9,039 nucleotides of DNA, taken from NCBI GenBank assembly GCA_964438715.1, contig CAYTLQ010000186.1, positions 1-9,039 on the forward strand, in the 5' to 3' direction. The position numbers were made by a program, and so were the translations under genes. Position 1 is the first letter of the stretch. Each line of letters starts with the position of its first letter. The stretch comes from CAYTLQ01 sp964438715 (GTDB lineage Bacteria > Bacteroidota > Ignavibacteria > Ignavibacteriales > Ignavibacteriaceae). Below the pieces are notes generated by a model that had not been told where the DNA came from, did no database searches, and saw only the letters and a program-made list of their open reading frames with translations. Positions 7,591 to 9,039 of the stretch are shown in pieces.

Positions 7591-7892
7591 AATCTCACAT
7601 ACGATTCTTCCGAAGTAAGATAGTATTACAGTTGTAAAATCCAGAGCCGTGTCTTTAACGATCTTGTTAAACCTTACTCTTAGGAATAACAACCGTTTAC
7701 CTGAAAATCCTCAAAAGGCAAAAAGAACTAGTTTATATAGGAATGATGATATTTGAAACTTTTTTCATACAACGGATAGTTATAAGAAATAAACACTCTT
7801 GTCATAAAAGTATTTCATCGTGCTTCTCCTGATTGAACAAATACGATATGACTAATAGAGTTGATAATTCCGGTAATAAATAAGAAAAAATT
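7591..7892. other. 302-nt non-coding spacer upstream of the SDR/photolyase pair
   Basis: I find no convincing gene on either strand. The spacer contains a perfect six-pair dyad at 7654-7671, listed separately. It also has a possible sigma70-like pair, TTGAAA at 7753-7758 and GATAGT at 7775-7780 (16-nt gap), and TAGTTATAAG at 7777-7786, the same ten bases as at 2727-2736. No terminator with a strong stem and T-run follows the MBL-fold gene. The spacer is the likely site of the promoter and any light or damage control of the downstream pair. Confidence 0.45.
7654..7671. repeat. Perfect short inverted repeat in the SDR leader
   Basis: TTTAAC (7654-7659) and GTTAAA (7666-7671) form a perfect six-base inverted repeat around the six-base spacer GATCTT. 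It is AT-rich with no following T-run, so it is unlikely to be a terminator. It could be an operator for a dimeric regulator, or chance. Confidence 0.3.
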
Positions 7893-8591
7893 ATGGCAAA
7901 TTATTTAATTATTGGCGCTTCATCCGGTATAGGGAGAACATTATCACAAAAGTTATCTCAAGCAGGGCATATTGTATTCGGGACATACAATAAAAATCAG
8001 ATAAATCCAGATAATACCAATATCCTGTTATATCCGTTGAATGTTATGGACGAAACAAATGATCTGAGCTTTTTACCTGAGGCATTATCGGGGGTGATTT
8101 ATTGTCCGGGCAGTATTAATCTCCGCCCTTTTGAAAGAATAAAACCCTTGGATTTTATGGAAGACTATAAATTGCAGGTAATTGGGGCGATAAAAATACT
8201 ACAGGCAGTTGTACCAAAACTTAAAAACAGTGAAAATGCATCTGTCGTCCTGTTTTCCACTGTTGCAGTACAGACCGGTTTACCTTTTCATTCTCAGGTC
8301 GCCGCATCTAAAGGTGCGATTGAAGGACTAACGAAATCTTTGGCGGCAGAATATGCCCCAAAAATTCGTGTTAATTGCATTGCTCCATCATTAACCGATA
8401 CTCCTTTGGCCTCCTTCTTATTAAGAAATGATGAAAAAAAACAGGCGAATGCAGAGAGGCATCCCTTAAAGCGAATCGGAACAACTGAGGATATTGCAAA
8501 TTTGGCGGAGTTTTTACTCTCCCCAAAATCTGGCTGGGTTACAGGACAAATTCTACATATTGATGGAGGAATCTCCACCTTAAAAGTGTGA
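7893..8591 (+). CDS. SDR-fold protein with atypical active site, linked to photolyase
   Basis: A 232-residue member of the short-chain dehydrogenase/reductase superfamily, near the usual 250-residue length. The Rossmann glycine motif GASSGIG is at 8-14, APSLTDTP at 164-171 matches the usual APG...TP stretch, and the C-terminal TGQILHIDGG is typical. The classical Asn-Ser-Tyr-Lys tetrad is not kept. By motif alignment Asn is Q95 (LQVIGA), Ser is T123 (FST), Tyr is V136 (QVAASKGA), and only Lys is retained (K140). The NAG motif reads YCPG at 70-73, and the adenine-contacting Asp is N50. The protein may still bind NAD(P) or flavin-related ligands, but ordinary SDR chemistry is doubtful. ATG at 7893 directly precedes the first Rossmann strand; the leader is A-rich with no clear Shine-Dalgarno. 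Its stop is 27 bases before the photolyase-family gene, so the two are probably co-transcribed. SDR membership is certain; function is unknown. Confidence 0.88.
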   Translation: MANYLIIGASSGIGRTLSQKLSQAGHIVFGTYNKNQINPDNTNILLYPLNVMDETNDLSFLPEALSGVIYCPGSINLRPFERIKPLDFMEDYKLQVIGAIKILQAVVPKLKNSENASVVLFSTVAVQTGLPFHSQVAASKGAIEGLTKSLAAEYAPKIRVNCIAPSLTDTPLASFLLRNDEKKQANAERHPLKRIGTTEDIANLAEFLLSPKSGWVTGQILHIDGGISTLKV

Positions 8592-8618
8592 TACAACCAA
8601 TCTTTAAACAAAATTGCA

Positions 8619-9039
8619 ATGAGTCGTCATACCTTCCTCAATAAGTCCGTTAGCCTGATATTTCCACACCAGTTGTTTAAAGAAAATCCTTGTATTGCCA
8701 AACAAAGAACAATAGTACTTGTTGAGGAATATTTATTTTTCAGGCAATATAGCTTTCATAAACAGAAAATAGCCTTTCACAGAGCTTCGATGAAATTTTA
8801 TGAAAACTATTTGCAGGGTAAAGGTTTTGATGTTATCTATATCGAATCGGAGAGTGAGGTAAGTGATGTGAGAAATCTCTTACCGTTTCTATCTGAGCAA
8901 GGAGTAAAAGAAATTTATTTTTGTGATGTTTGCGATGATTGGCTTAACCGCAGAATACTGCGAGGCTGTGAAAATACAGGATTGATATATTATGAATATG
9001 ACTCGCCTTTATTTATTAATACAAAAGAAGATATTAATA
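8619..9039 (+). CDS. Cryptochrome/photolyase-family protein, N-terminal part (runs off the edge)
   Basis: The open frame starts with ATG at 8619 and continues to the window edge with no stop, giving 140 codons of what is usually a protein of about 500 residues. It begins MSRHTFLNKSVSLIFPHQLF. It then has VEEYLFFRQYSFHKQKIAFHRASMKFY, the conserved block of the deoxyribodipyrimidine photolyase-related group (DPRP domain), and DSPLFINTKED near the edge. This is the N-terminal alpha/beta antenna domain; the FAD-binding region and the cysteines of the iron-sulfur cluster found in this group lie outside the window. Characterised relatives include Agrobacterium PhrB, a (6-4) photolyase with an Fe-S cluster, and Rhodobacter CryB. 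It may repair UV photoproducts or act as a light sensor; this part cannot separate the two. It sits 27 bases after the SDR gene with no clear Shine-Dalgarno. Confidence 0.85.
   Translation, partial: MSRHTFLNKSVSLIFPHQLFKENPCIAKQRTIVLVEEYLFFRQYSFHKQKIAFHRASMKFYENYLQGKGFDVIYIESESEVSDVRNLLPFLSEQGVKEIYFCDVCDDWLNRRILRGCENTGLIYYEYDSPLFINTKEDIN

Noticed and set aside
7893..8591. SDR gene as a decaying pseudogene because of missing catalytic residues
   Set aside because: The frame is full length, fold motifs and the C-terminal DGG are intact, and the substitutions are confined to catalytic positions, which argues for selected divergence rather than decay.
8294..8611. 105-codon open frame on the minus strand
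   Set aside because: It is opposite the well-supported SDR gene and shows no domain or plausible start context.

Overview
The window is about 9 kb of AT-rich DNA. All seven supported genes lie on the + strand: six are complete and one runs off the right edge. The second gene is a secreted protein ending in a type IX secretion (T9SS) sorting domain with the YPNPFNP signature. That signature, the AT-rich coding style and the mostly weak Shine-Dalgarno sites point to the Bacteroidota/Chlorobiota group, most likely an Ignavibacteria-like lineage. This placement is inferred from protein style only; the window has no rRNA or other phylogenetic marker gene.

Layout, left to right. (1) A 313-nt leader with a possible promoter precedes a soluble PAS-PAS-GAF-PAS histidine kinase (314-2650) with no adjacent response regulator. 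(2) After a 126-nt spacer comes a T9SS cargo protein (2777-4486). It carries seven evenly spaced repeats that look like a seven-bladed beta-propeller, then a linker domain and the sorting domain. (3) After a 180-nt spacer comes a tight three-gene cluster. It holds miaB (tRNA methylthiotransferase, 4667-6025), a secreted TPR/SPOR-domain protein (6033-6812) and an MBL-fold hydrolase (6805-7590). The hydrolase apparently starts at TTG inside the end of the SPOR gene. (4) A 302-nt spacer with no gene follows. (5) The last unit is an SDR-fold protein (7893-8591) and, 27 nt later, the N-terminal 140 codons of a cryptochrome/photolyase-family protein (8619 to the edge).

Functional reading. Units 1-3 are mostly household or surface functions: sensing, secretion, tRNA modification and envelope peptidoglycan binding. 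The most unusual part is the right-hand pair. The SDR keeps the Rossmann fold signatures, but three of its four classical catalytic positions are substituted (N to Q, S to T, Y to V; only K remains). It sits in an apparent operon with a photolyase-like flavoprotein. This suggests a non-classical cofactor-binding or accessory role linked to light-dependent DNA repair or light sensing. No mobile elements, CRISPR arrays, tRNA or rRNA genes were seen.
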